From: Corynebacterium singulare
GTDB taxonomy: Bacteria > Actinomycetota > Actinomycetes > Mycobacteriales > Mycobacteriaceae
Direction: 5' to 3'
Assembly: GCF_000833575.1 (NCBI RefSeq)
Contig: NZ_CP010827.1
Span: 996,980-1,060,979, forward strand
Length of the DNA: 64,000 nt
Shown here: one piece after another, positions 36,316 through 45,561 of the stretch
Layout of the letters: every line of letters starts with the position of its first letter
Position numbering within the stretch: position 1 is the first letter of the stretch
Position numbers and translations under genes: made by a program
The notes under the pieces: generated by a model
Told to the model about the DNA's origin: nothing
Seen by the model: only the letters and a program-made list of their open reading frames with translations
Database searches by the model: none

Positions 36316-36626
36316 AATTCAATCCTTCCTTAGCTGAGGTAGGAACTAAACCGAGGACGCTCCACTCGGCCATGCTTATGACAGCAACCAGGCCGGATAT
36401 AGCTTCCTAGAAGCAGATCGCGGTCGTAGAAATATTTTGATCGGCCCGCTGAGCATGCGGAACTATTCAGCTCCTCTTGTGTGGGGCAGTCCCCCGTATG
36501 GGGGTATTGTATGGCGAACGCGGAAATCTGCCTGAAAAAGAACAGTCAATCCGATAGTGTGTTGCGTGTAAGACAATGACCATTGCGACCAACGCAATAG
36601 GGTTTGATTTGAAGGAGGCATCGGGT
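36316..36626. other. Intergenic region upstream of the KDG operon
   Basis: About 310 bp between the IS remnant and the symporter gene. TAGTGT (36555-36560) could be a -10 box for the operon. A TCCACTCG motif near 36361-36368 is the reverse complement of CGAGTGGA near 35547-35554, so these may be remains of the IS ends; that is weak. No operator for the IclR regulator is obvious. Confidence 0.35.
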
Positions 36627-38054
36627 TTGAATTCAGGGGAAGCTGTTCTCTCGTCGGCTGAAATCGAGAAGGCGTACTCAGAGGCACGTTCGCGCAAAAA
36701 CCTTCGTACGGCTGCATTAGCTGGCGGAGTTGGGACGATGCTTGAGCAATTTGATTTTGCGATCTATGGGTTGGCGGCCGCGCTAGTATTTCCGAGCGTG
36801 TTTTTTCCGGAGTCCGATCCGCTTGCAGGCTCACTGATGTCGTTTGCGGGATTTGCGGTCGGCTTCTTGGCTCGCCCTCTCGGTGGGCTTGTATTTGCAC
36901 ACTTTGGTGAAAAGCTTGGGCGCAAGTGGGTCTTAGTTTCGACGTTGGCACTGATGGGGGCTGCAACCTTCCTTATCGGGTTGGTACCTTCATATGCCGC
37001 AATTGGTATTGCCGCTCCAATTTCATTGTTTGTCTTGCGCCTACTTCAGGGGCTTGGGGCTGGGGCCGAACAATCTGGCTCTGCAACTCTGCTAACTGAA
37101 ACTGCGAGACCGGGAATCAGGGGAAGGCTCTCCTCTACCGTGATGGTGGGTGCGGCCGGGGGAACAGTCTTGGGCACCTTTGTCTTTTCTCTTCTGCAAT
37201 GGGTGATGAGTGAAGAAGCATTTATGGCTTGGGGCTGGCGCATCGTCTTTTGGATTTCAATTCTAATTACGGTCGTAGCTTGGCGGATCCGTCGCCACTT
37301 GGCCGAATCGCCGGTGTTTGTCGAATTGAAGGCGTCAACCAATGAGTATCACGAAAATTCGGCTCCAGTTGTTCAAGCTATGAAATTTGGATGGAAGCGG
37401 ATTGCTCAAGTTGCCCTCATGAATTGGGGTCCCAATACGAACTCGTATACGGTTCAAACATTCTTTGTAACTTATGTCACTGCGCATGTAATGCTTAGTG
37501 GAACCAATGATCTGTTTCCGCGCTCAACGATTACTGATATTCAGCTGGTCGGGGCGATAGTAGGTATGGTGTCAGCTTTCACTTGGGGATATCTGTCTGA
37601 CAAGTTTGGGCGGAAACCGATTTACCTCCTAATTTCGGGAATTGCCGCAGTTCTTCCATTTGTCTATTTCAACTTACTCGGACAGGGAACCGCCTTGATG
37701 GTTGGGGTTGCTGTGATTCTTGGCTACGTATTCGCTGCCTATGGTAATGTTGGTGTCCAAATGTCGTATTTCCCAGAGCTTTTTGGTACGCGGTATCGAT
37801 ATTCCGGAGTTACGATTGCACGTGAGATTTCGGCACTTATTGGCGGTGGAATCGCCCCCATGATCTGCGCTTGGTTACTCATCAATTTTGGAAATTGGAT
37901 TCCAATTGCGATTTACATTTCTTTCACGATGTTGTGCACATTTGTTACCAGCTGGTTTGTGCCTGAGACGTTGGACCGGGATATGTCGATAGATTCTGAT
38001 GCCGTCCACGGCGAAGACGGTACTGCCTACAATTTGAATCGCAATGTCAAATAA
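36627..38054 (+). CDS. MHS-family metabolite:H+ symporter (sugar-acid uptake candidate)
   Basis: 475 aa from a TTG at 36627, chosen because a perfect AAGGAGG lies 8 nt upstream; an ATG at 36576 in frame has no ribosome site. Twelve helices with MHS features: GTMLEQFDFAIYG in helix 1, LARPLGGLVFAHFGEKLGRKWVL (MFS motif A), RLLQGLGAGAEQSGSATLL, and GYLSDKFGRKPI. MHS members import organic acids such as shikimate, citrate and proline. Context with KDG kinase and KDPG aldolase suggests a sugar acid. Lower GC than the flanking core genes. Confidence 0.85.
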   Translation: MNSGEAVLSSAEIEKAYSEARSRKNLRTAALAGGVGTMLEQFDFAIYGLAAALVFPSVFFPESDPLAGSLMSFAGFAVGFLARPLGGLVFAHFGEKLGRKWVLVSTLALMGAATFLIGLVPSYAAIGIAAPISLFVLRLLQGLGAGAEQSGSATLLTETARPGIRGRLSSTVMVGAAGGTVLGTFVFSLLQWVMSEEAFMAWGWRIVFWISILITVVAWRIRRHLAESPVFVELKASTNEYHENSAPVVQAMKFGWKRIAQVALMNWGPNTNSYTVQTFFVTYVTAHVMLSGTNDLFPRSTITDIQLVGAIVGMVSAFTWGYLSDKFGRKPIYLLISGIAAVLPFVYFNLLGQGTALMVGVAVILGYVFAAYGNVGVQMSYFPELFGTRYRYSGVTIAREISALIGGGIAPMICAWLLINFGNWIPIAIYISFTMLCTFVTSWFVPETLDRDMSIDSDAVHGEDGTAYNLNRNVK

Positions 38055-38077
38055 ATAAGTGAGAGTGAATTGGCAAA

Positions 38078-38809
38078 ATGGGTAATATTCTCAACGGTGT
38101 TGACCGCGCGCTGCGTGTGCTGGACTACCTGGCTCAGTCCGGCATGGAAGGCAAACCCTTGGGAACAATTTCCAAGGAGCTTGCCCTTGATAAGGCTGTA
38201 GTCCATAGACTGCTCTCTACGCTTAAGCAACGAGACTATGCTGAACAGCTCGATTCGAGTGGCAATTATCGTTTGGGACAAGCTGCGCTTTCATTATCGG
38301 ATGTATTTTTGGGCGAAGATTCTCTTCGCTTAATCCTGCATGAAATCGCGCTTGAAGCTTCAACCTGTGCAAAGGAGCTAGCTCATGTCGGCGTGCCTGA
38401 AGGTCGCTTTGTTCGGTATATCGACAAGATTGAGCCGGATCGTTCAATTCGAGTTTGGTCAACTATCGGCGTGAAGAGCTCGAAGATTTCAACTTCGCTC
38501 GGCAGGGTACTTACGGCCGCCGAGCTGTCGGGTGCTGGCATCCCGGAGGAGTTTCAAGGTAGCGCACGAATAGAAGTTGAAAACGCTCGAGAGCTCGGAT
38601 ATGCAATTGAGCGCGAGGAAAATGAGCCCGGAATTTGTTGTGTAGCCGTTGCGGTAGTTCGGAATAGGGTTCCAATTGCTGCCGTTAGCCTGACTGTTCC
38701 AGCGCAACGGTTCACGTCGTCGCGTGCAAAGGAACTCGGGATCATGCTTCAATCGGTCGCGAAAAAGCATATGGTTCCGGGGTTATCTGTTTACTTACCA
38801 AATGATTGA
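38078..38809 (+). CDS. IclR-family regulator
   Basis: 243 aa. N-terminal winged helix (GVDRALRVLDYLAQ ... LDKAVVHRLLSTLKQRDYAEQ, residues 7-60) and a C-terminal effector domain (VRYIDKIEPDRSIRVWS, GYAIEREENEPGICCVAVAV). Such proteins, for example KdgR, control sugar-acid catabolism in response to KDG. Lies inside the operon between transporter and aldolase, implying autoregulation. TGA overlaps the leader of the aldolase gene. Confidence 0.88.
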   Translation: MGNILNGVDRALRVLDYLAQSGMEGKPLGTISKELALDKAVVHRLLSTLKQRDYAEQLDSSGNYRLGQAALSLSDVFLGEDSLRLILHEIALEASTCAKELAHVGVPEGRFVRYIDKIEPDRSIRVWSTIGVKSSKISTSLGRVLTAAELSGAGIPEEFQGSARIEVENARELGYAIEREENEPGICCVAVAVVRNRVPIAAVSLTVPAQRFTSSRAKELGIMLQSVAKKHMVPGLSVYLPND

Positions 38810-38820
38810 GGGGAAAAAGA

Positions 38821-39432
38821 TTGAAAAGTAATCCGAAAATAATCGCGGTTCTCAGAGCAAACGATGCCAGTGATTATCGAGAAGTGATGGAGGTTTTGAT
38901 TTCGGAAGGCATTACAGCTCTCGAACTTACCTTGACTACTCCAAATACATTGGACGAGTTGCCAAAACTTGTTGAGTATTTCGGCAAGGATGTGTCTGTT
39001 GGAGTAGGTACCGTTCTCTCCAAACGCGATGCTCAGAGGGCTTTCGAAGGTGGAGCAAAGTTTCTAGTCTCGCCGAATGTCGAAGAGGAAGTCGTTCGGT
39101 TTGCGGTTCAAAAAGGCATCCCAATGTACGCTGGTGCGCTGACGCCGACTGAGGTTCAGCGTGCGATCAGTCTTGGGGCTTCTGCCGTCAAGGTTTTTCC
39201 GGCGCAGACAGTCGGAGCTGAATACTTGAGTCACTTGAAAGGTCCATTTCCAGAGCTGAAGGCTATTCCGTCGGGAGGTATCGACCTTGACGGTGCCCGT
39301 GAATGGCTTAGACGCGGAGCTTTTGCGGTCAGCGTTGGGGGACCGCTTATTGGAAGTGTTTTCGAAGATCATGATTTAAACGCGCTTCGTGTGAAAGCGC
39401 GCGATTTCGTTTCTGCGATCGAACATGAATAG
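38821..39432 (+). CDS. eda: KDPG/KHG aldolase
   Basis: 203 aa from a TTG at 38821 with GAGGGGA 6 nt upstream. Class I aldolase motifs: Glu35 in ALELTLTTP, VGVGTVL, and Schiff-base Lys124 in SAVKVFPAQT, then PSGGIDLDGA. Cleaves 2-keto-3-deoxy-6-phosphogluconate to pyruvate and glyceraldehyde-3-phosphate. Pairs with the KDG kinase downstream, giving the lower half of a KDG (uronate/aldonate) pathway. Confidence 0.92.
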   Translation: MKSNPKIIAVLRANDASDYREVMEVLISEGITALELTLTTPNTLDELPKLVEYFGKDVSVGVGTVLSKRDAQRAFEGGAKFLVSPNVEEEVVRFAVQKGIPMYAGALTPTEVQRAISLGASAVKVFPAQTVGAEYLSHLKGPFPELKAIPSGGIDLDGAREWLRRGAFAVSVGGPLIGSVFEDHDLNALRVKARDFVSAIEHE

Positions 39433-39444
39433 GTAGGGGTTGCG

Positions 39445-40410
39445 TTGGCGAAAATTGTGTCACTCGGCGAAACAATGGGGCTGATTACCTCCACAAATGT
39501 TGAGCGCTTGGCTTCTAAATCCACAATGGTTGCAGGTTTTGGCGGTGCTGAAGCTAATTGTGCAGTTGCACTTGCCCGTTTGGGGAATAGTGTTTCCTGG
39601 ATTGGCGGAGTTGGTAACGATGACTTTGCCGAGATGATCAAGAAAGGATTGCTAGGAGAAGGCATCAATGTTTATGCCATTGAAAAGCCGTTTCCGACGG
39701 GATTGATGATCAAGACGCGTCCCTATGGCGACAGGCTAAATGTAATATACTTTCGAAAAGAAGGAGCTGCTGCTCACACAGCTCCAGAGGATATTCCAGT
39801 TGATATTATTAAGGAAGCTGAGCTCTTACATTTCACTGGGATTTCTCTGGCACTGTCAGACTCGTCGCGCGCTACGTCGCTTCATGCACTTGAAATTGCG
39901 CGTGAGTCAGGAGCTCAGGTCTCATTTGATATGAATTTTCGTAGCAAGCTCTGGGGGGAATCTCAAGCATCCAAGTCCTTCCGCGGGGTAGTTCCTCAAG
40001 TCGATTATCTATTTGCAGGGGTTTCTGAGGCGGCGTTGGCAATCGACGGAGACCTAGTTCCTGGGGATTGTAGCGAGTCGGAAGTTCATCGACTTCTAGG
40101 TGCTTTGCGGGAGATGGGGGCAAAGGAACCGGTGATTAAGGAAGGGGTTCGTGGTGCTTGGGCATTTGACGGCGATGAAATTATTCATTTGCCTGCAAAA
40201 AAGGTCGAGGTCATCGATTCAGTGGGCGCTGGAGACGGATTTGCGGCGGGTTATCTATCGGCAAGATTGTCTAACCAAACTGTTCAAGATGCGCTTGAGC
40301 TCGGAGTCAAAATTGGCGCTTTCGCTTGTCTATCGAGCGGTGATTGGGAGGGCTATCCTACTTCCGATGAGCTTGAGTCCTTGGATACCTTTGAAAAGGT
40401 AAATCGCTAG
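39445..40410 (+). CDS. kdgK: 2-keto-3-deoxygluconate kinase (PfkB family)
   Basis: 321 aa from a TTG at 39445 with TAGGGGT upstream. PfkB features: N-terminal GGAEANCAVALARLG, WIGGVGNDDF, and C-terminal DSVGAGDGFAAGYLSARL with the catalytic Asp. FRKEGAAAHTAPEDI and FDMNFRSKLW are typical of KdgK. Phosphorylates KDG at position 6 to feed the adjacent aldolase. Last gene of the operon. No dehydratase, isomerase or uronate enzyme is visible in the window. Confidence 0.9.
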   Translation: MAKIVSLGETMGLITSTNVERLASKSTMVAGFGGAEANCAVALARLGNSVSWIGGVGNDDFAEMIKKGLLGEGINVYAIEKPFPTGLMIKTRPYGDRLNVIYFRKEGAAAHTAPEDIPVDIIKEAELLHFTGISLALSDSSRATSLHALEIARESGAQVSFDMNFRSKLWGESQASKSFRGVVPQVDYLFAGVSEAALAIDGDLVPGDCSESEVHRLLGALREMGAKEPVIKEGVRGAWAFDGDEIIHLPAKKVEVIDSVGAGDGFAAGYLSARLSNQTVQDALELGVKIGAFACLSSGDWEGYPTSDELESLDTFEKVNR

Positions 40411-40944
40411 ACGAAATTGACGCATCTTGAGCGAGTCCAAGCTTATTGGTTTAAACGATAAGCTCATTTATCGAAATTGTGAGGTCTTCGCAGATTTCTG
40501 TTTACGCGAATGGCTGGTTGGAAGCTACTCAAAATGCACTGCCGTTCAGACCTAGGTGAGGTTGCCTTCGTTTAGTAGAAACCCTTTTGTGCGGATCTTG
40601 TCTCCGGAGGGGAGGATATTCAGTGCAAGAAATACACGCCTGAGTATCGACGTGAGGCATGTCGGATGCGGGTTTTTGGTACCGGTGTTCCGGAGACTCC
40701 AACTACGCGGACTCGCGGTACCAACTACCCCGAATCGACAGCCATGCGCCTGTTTATTTAGTCGCAGTGCCCGATCGCTCATGCAGCTTAGGCGATTGGT
40801 GTCGCGCTAGACCTTTTAGACCAGTGGGCCTGACCCCGATGTGTCTACTTTCCGGGGGTCGGGCCCGTGCGCCCGTGAGGTCTCGCTAGCGTGTGGTTTT
40901 GCCTGCACTTTCTCCGCCTGGGCAACGGTCACCGAATGAAAAGA
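40411..40944. other. Gene-free decayed DNA after kdgK
   Basis: About 530 bp without an intact gene. It contains a small hairpin (CGATAA/TTATCG near 40456-40474) just after kdgK, then a decayed transposase OrfA (see 40624-40806), and ends in the shared terminator at 40945. Confidence 0.6.
40624..40806 (+). pseudogene. Second transposase OrfA remnant
   Basis: The frame at 40624 reads CKKYTPEYRREACRMR, the usual start of an IS3-family OrfA. Further on, 40771-40806 reads PIAHAA, stop, AIGVA, like the RSIAHVARDIGV helix of the same family. The reading frame between is broken. It shows that insertion elements flank the KDG operon on both sides. Confidence 0.6.
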
Positions 40945-40973
40945 AAGGGCGCTCCCACCTGTGGGGCGCCCTT
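40945..40973. terminator. Bidirectional terminator
   Basis: AAGGGCGC-T-CCCAC pairs with GTGGG-GCGCCCTT (single T bulge), with A-rich DNA on the left and TATTTGTTCTTTTT on the right. It sits 12 bp past the stop of the minus-strand surface-protein gene and also closes the plus-strand side. Confidence 0.8.
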
Positions 40974-40984
40974 ATTTGTTCTTT

Positions 40985-41887
40985 TTAGAAGGGGAGTTTG
41001 AGGCCAGGAATAAGACCCGCGAAGGCAGCGCCGCCAATGGACAGTGCAATAGCGAGTACTGCGCCAATAACACCGGCAATGGTCCCAGCGGTGGAAGAAC
41101 CACCACTAATAGCAGGGTTAGACTGCTTATCGTCAGCTGCATCCGTTTCGGTACTCTCCCCAGGTAGTTGGGGCTTTTCCGTCTCCTTCGAAGTGGTCGA
41201 CTTTGGCTCAGCAGTGATTTCAAACGTCACTGGAAGGTTACTTCCATCTGCAAACGTTATATAAGTAACCACGCTCCCACTTCCAGTTTGAGAAGCATTG
41301 ACCGTGAGGACATTCCCCCTGATACTAGTTTTCCAACCCGCAGGAGCATCCACAATCTGAACCTGCGCCCCCTTTGGGAGATCTTCGATTGTTAGATTGG
41401 TATCGACACCTTCTTGAACCATTGGGGCGTCAATCCTAGGTGAGTATATAAGCTTTTGTAGAGGATATACGGTGAAAGTGTGATCGACTACTTCTGTGGA
41501 ACCATCAGGATATACAACTAAAAACTTGACGGTATTCGAGGTGGATGCCGCACGAGGCAGACTCCGTGGAAATATCTGAAGCCATAGTTCCCGGTCATTC
41601 TGGATGGCTACATAAAGGCCGTTTTCAGTATCCGTATCTCCACCATTAGGGCCCAGAATGGTGAGCTTCGCTCCGCTCGGTAATCCTGAGTACCGAAGGC
41701 GAGTAGAAGTCTCTATGCCGTAAACGCTTTTAAAAGGTTGAGGGATTGTGCCAAATTCAACCTCGTATTGGTCAGCCATGGTCTTGTTCGCGGTGGCGGT
41801 CTGAGCCGTAGCAACTGGGGCAGCAACAGCTGTTGTCGAGGCGGTAGAGAGGCAGCATAGAGCAGCGACGAGTGCTCGCTTTTTCAT
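40985..41887 (-). CDS. Surface-anchored Rib-like domain protein
   Basis: 300 aa. Signal peptide (KKRALVAALCCLSTASTTAVA) with cleavage near residue 23-28. The middle (about 45-230) has beta-rich repeats, including VKFLVVYPDGSTEVVDHTFTVYP, the Rib/alpha-like signature, and VVTYITFADGSNLPVTFEI. Then a Thr/Glu/Lys linker and a C-terminal membrane helix (AGTIAGVIGAVLAIALSIGG) with GLKLPF at the end. There is no LPxTG motif, so it is anchored by the helix. AAGGAGAT precedes the ATG at 41887. Possibly an adhesin or cell-wall structural protein. Confidence 0.75.
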   Translation of the reverse strand: MKKRALVAALCCLSTASTTAVAAPVATAQTATANKTMADQYEVEFGTIPQPFKSVYGIETSTRLRYSGLPSGAKLTILGPNGGDTDTENGLYVAIQNDRELWLQIFPRSLPRAASTSNTVKFLVVYPDGSTEVVDHTFTVYPLQKLIYSPRIDAPMVQEGVDTNLTIEDLPKGAQVQIVDAPAGWKTSIRGNVLTVNASQTGSGSVVTYITFADGSNLPVTFEITAEPKSTTSKETEKPQLPGESTETDAADDKQSNPAISGGSSTAGTIAGVIGAVLAIALSIGGAAFAGLIPGLKLPF

Positions 41888-41971
41888 GAGAAATCTCCTT
41901 GAGAGAACAGGGATGAGAGAATTTTATAGTACCCCGGCATTGCGCTTTTCTTTACTACTCACCCCCACTTT

Positions 41972-44900
41972 CTAGTCGTCCTCGCCCAGAAGGTTTTTCA
42001 CGGCGACGTTCATTGGCTCGGTGATCCCGGCCTTGGTGAGCGCGTCGCGCACGAGTCGACGGTGTTTCTGGAAACCATAGGCACCCGCGTCCACTCCAGC
42101 TGCGACTTCCTCGGCTTTCGTCGCGAGATTAACCAACCGCATGTGTAGTGGGTCAGCTGGGTTGAACTTCGGGATCGGCAACCGCCACACGTTCTTGTCG
42201 AAATCACGTCCACCGAACAAGCCACGGGACTGATATACCGCCACCATCTCGGTTGTTACCGGCGCGTTAAGAATCGCGGTAAGGTACCTCGCTTCTTCTT
42301 TACCGTTAGCTGGCATCCAGTACAGCTTGTGCTCGATTACTGCTCGGGGGTCAGCGATTCGAGCAGCAGCGACAGTGTTTCCGGATGCGCTGTAGAGCAC
42401 ACGATGCTTTACAGCGTTGAGCTGCTTCGATAGCTTGCGCTGGTAATCCAAGTTACCCATCAAGGACAGCTTGGATTGTTTGGTCTTGTTGTCCTCCCAG
42501 CGCTGGGAGACGTCACGCCACCAGTCCCGCACACTGTTATCCGCGTTGTCGATCTGTTGCTCGTCCATCAACTGCTGGCGCTCAATGGGCAGCACCGCCC
42601 GCCACGGCTCCAATAGTCCGAAAGGGACAAGTGTGGAGCCAAGGTGAACGTCGAAGATGTACCTACTGGGCAGAGTTGCTGACCAGGATGGTTGGGACTT
42701 CCACGGTTCTTTTTCCAGCGAGGTGCGGTAGGACTCCACTGTGGTGGTTCCTTGTGTTCTGCCTAGTCGGGAGGTGGTTTGAGTCTGCTCCTCGACGAAA
42801 AACAGCATCCGGGGGAAGATCGTCGCTCCGTTGACGACGACCTCGTTGTAGGGGGAGCGGTCGCCAGCATCGGTGCCCAGTTCGACGTTTTTCGCCTCGG
42901 TGATTGTCAACGCCTCGTAGGTGGCCGGCCAGTCGTTTCGGACGCGCAGGCCTGACAGCACCTTCTTGGTGGGCGGGAACCCACAGGCGGGTTCCTCGCT
43001 GCTCTTGGTGGGGTCATGGAAGGTATGCCTCGTGCCGAACACCACTGCTGAGGGGACGGGGAAGAACCCGCGCGGGCGCATCTTGTCCAGGTCCCATGTT
43101 TCGGTGAACTCACCGCGCAGGTACGTCCCCCATCGCCCGGCCCGGAAGCCTTCGTAGGCTTTCCGCGACAAGACGGCCAGTGGGGTGACGAAGCCGAAGG
43201 TTCCGCCGTCGTTGAGGTACTTGGCCACACTTCGGGTGATGAACAGTCCCACCAGGTCTTGTTGGGTGGCGACCGCGCCACCGTGCCATAGGTTGTAGCG
43301 GTTGGCGAAGGCTCGGTATTTCTCCTGAAGATCGGGGGTCATGTACCGATAAGCCACCCACGGCGGGTTGCCGATGAGTACATCGACTCGCCTGCCGGGC
43401 ATGGACAGCCAAAGGGGGCGAACCTGGTTGCGAATGTAAAAGCCCCAGATACTGTCACGGCCTTCAGCATTGAGGTCGCACAGGGTGGCGAAAGTATCCG
43501 CCAGGAGGGTGTAGTCCGCGGTGCTCGGGGCGATCCCGAACCTCTTGAGCACGGAGTCAACCTCCGGGCGCGGGGCCGTGGGGTCAGTGTGTTCCTTGGC
43601 CCGGTCGGTCATGGCAGTGACCAGCTGGTCGAACGTGTCCGTATCGCCTAGCGAGTTCAGCGGGAAGGCCAGGGTGCGGGCGATGGAGAACAAGGTGGCG
43701 TTTTGAACATCGGCCAGGTCAACACCTTCGGTGTTAATGGTAAAGACGTTTTCCTCATGGTCGCCGGGTTGGTACCACTGCATGGAGTCCCCCAGGTGCA
43801 CCGGTACCCACACGTCCCCGCGGTCGTGGAGGTGCTCGCCGAGCGCGAGCAAGTAGGTCACACGAGCCAAAAGCACGGACACGGGGTGGATGTCGAGGCC
43901 GAAAACGTGGCTTTGAACGTGTTCGACGATTGTTGGAGAGTCCCACCCAGCGGCTTCGGCGGCGGTGATGATCCGCCGGATTGCTTGGAAGAGAAACGTG
44001 CCTGAGCCGCAGGCTGGGTCGAGGGCGGATTGTTCCAACGGTTTATCCAGAACCTTGGCAGTGACCCCTTCGGCTAACCAATCGGGGGTGTAGTACTCGC
44101 CCATGCCTTTGCGCACATCGGCGTTGATGACCGACTCGTAGAGGATTTTCAGCGCATCGTGGTCAATGTCTGACCAATCGAACATTTGAATGCGTTTCAC
44201 GATGCGAGAGAGGTACTTTTGTCCTCCCTCGGCAAGAAGAATCCAGTCGAAGAAGCCGGACTCAATAACGTTGTAAATTCCGGCTTGCCGGAACTCGTCA
44301 CCACTAAGCAGGCGCTCAGGGTGCTGGAGCAAGTCGTCAAGGGGAAGCCCCATCACCGCGTGACCGATCACAGAGGCTTCAACCACTAGCAGAGTGTGAT
44401 CGATGAACAGTTTGTTGTTGTCCGTATCGAAGCCGGTACCCAGCGCACTACGCAGCAGGCGTGCCCACAGGTCGCGTTTTAATCCCACAGTTGGGTTGGT
44501 GCGGACTTGGGCGTACAAATCCAACAGATAGGCCACGTCCTGGCTGTAGGCGGGGGAGGAGGCTCCAAGCAGGCTTTCAATATTGGCGTGGGTGGGGGTG
44601 ATGTTGCTACGAGTAGCTAGCACGGCTTGGAGCCATTCGACAAGACCGACCTCGGTGGCTCCGGAGGAGAGTTCGAAGGTACTGCGCCGAGCAAAGGAGC
44701 CATCGGCGGGGGACTGCTCGAACAACCACCAGGTTTTCCCGTCGGTGAGGATTCCGTTATAGCGGGAACCATCTTGACTCATACGGGTGGTGACGTAGCC
44801 AGCGAGTTGATTGATGTAGTCAGCATCGGCGATCTCGTTGGTGAGTCGTTTTTTCACTTCGATGACAGTAGCGCCGGTAGCGATATCGATTCGCCGACGA

Positions 44901-45055
44901 GAGCCGTCACCGATCTGCTCTTCCAACCGCGGGGTATCCAGGTCGAAGTCGGCAGTGATCAGTAGGGTCTTGATGTCGGACTGAATATCGGCTTCAGTGC
45001 GCCCAGTGGCGTCTGGAGCCGCCAGGCGAGTAATCAGTGATTGTGGTGTGGTCAT
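41972..45055 (-). CDS. Single-chain restriction-modification enzyme (type IIG-like)
   Basis: 1027 aa. The N-terminus carries a PD-(D/E)xK-type pattern D57-x8-E66-V-K68 (RRIDIATGATVIEVKKRL). A helical region follows, then an N6-adenine methyltransferase: YYTPDWLAE, motif I DPACGSGTFL (near 348) and motif IV IGNPPWVAYRY (near 565). The C-terminal 350 residues likely form the target-recognition domain (KNVWRLPIPKFNPADP). No separate R, M or S genes are adjacent, which fits a self-sufficient type IIG enzyme; a BREX PglX-type methylase is the alternative but lacks partners here. Confidence 0.82.
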   Translation of the reverse strand: MTTPQSLITRLAAPDATGRTEADIQSDIKTLLITADFDLDTPRLEEQIGDGSRRRIDIATGATVIEVKKRLTNEIADADYINQLAGYVTTRMSQDGSRYNGILTDGKTWWLFEQSPADGSFARRSTFELSSGATEVGLVEWLQAVLATRSNITPTHANIESLLGASSPAYSQDVAYLLDLYAQVRTNPTVGLKRDLWARLLRSALGTGFDTDNNKLFIDHTLLVVEASVIGHAVMGLPLDDLLQHPERLLSGDEFRQAGIYNVIESGFFDWILLAEGGQKYLSRIVKRIQMFDWSDIDHDALKILYESVINADVRKGMGEYYTPDWLAEGVTAKVLDKPLEQSALDPACGSGTFLFQAIRRIITAAEAAGWDSPTIVEHVQSHVFGLDIHPVSVLLARVTYLLALGEHLHDRGDVWVPVHLGDSMQWYQPGDHEENVFTINTEGVDLADVQNATLFSIARTLAFPLNSLGDTDTFDQLVTAMTDRAKEHTDPTAPRPEVDSVLKRFGIAPSTADYTLLADTFATLCDLNAEGRDSIWGFYIRNQVRPLWLSMPGRRVDVLIGNPPWVAYRYMTPDLQEKYRAFANRYNLWHGGAVATQQDLVGLFITRSVAKYLNDGGTFGFVTPLAVLSRKAYEGFRAGRWGTYLRGEFTETWDLDKMRPRGFFPVPSAVVFGTRHTFHDPTKSSEEPACGFPPTKKVLSGLRVRNDWPATYEALTITEAKNVELGTDAGDRSPYNEVVVNGATIFPRMLFFVEEQTQTTSRLGRTQGTTTVESYRTSLEKEPWKSQPSWSATLPSRYIFDVHLGSTLVPFGLLEPWRAVLPIERQQLMDEQQIDNADNSVRDWWRDVSQRWEDNKTKQSKLSLMGNLDYQRKLSKQLNAVKHRVLYSASGNTVAAARIADPRAVIEHKLYWMPANGKEEARYLTAILNAPVTTEMVAVYQSRGLFGGRDFDKNVWRLPIPKFNPADPLHMRLVNLATKAEEVAAGVDAGAYGFQKHRRLVRDALTKAGITEPMNVAVKNLLGEDD

Positions 45056-45516
45056 GGCTTTCTAAGATGGGTAGGTAAGTCTTAGTTGTTGATTCTTTCA
45101 CGACGCGCCCTCAACAAGGACTAATTAGTGGCAGCCAAATCTCTGATTTGGGCGGCAGCCCAACGAGCCGTCAGGCGAGGCGGGAGTATAAACCGTAACC
45201 CACAAAATGCCGTTTTGTCGACTGATCAGTTAGGGATATAGATCTACAGGGATATAGTTATAAGCCACCTGGGAAAATAGGTAAACCCGCAGGTGAACCC
45301 CCGTGGCCGGCTTCAAGGCAATTAGCCCAATTGTATCCATAGGATAGACTGCTTAAGATGCTGTTGCCCCGTGGAGATAAGGTCGGCACTCCGCTGGCTT
45401 TGAAGGGCCTCTCCGTCTCAGGTATCGTAGCACCACTGGGAATAGCCGACGGTGCTGTTAGACCATCGTGCAGACCAGGTATGCCCCTTAAGGCATTCAA
45501 CAACGGGGCCCGATTG

Positions 45517-45561
45517 GGACCGGCTCAGATAGGACCGGCTCAGACAGGACCCGCTCGGCTA
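45517..45561 (+). repeat. 15-bp tandem repeat, three units
   Basis: GGACCGGCTCAGATA, GGACCGGCTCAGACA and GGACCCGCTCGGCTA follow each other directly. The first two differ at one base, the third is degenerate. No coding frame across it looks real. Confidence 0.75.

Noticed and set aside
36463-36966. Minus-strand ORF overlapping the MHS symporter start
   Set aside because: Overlaps a well-supported gene and its promoter; the peptide has no domain and unusual composition.
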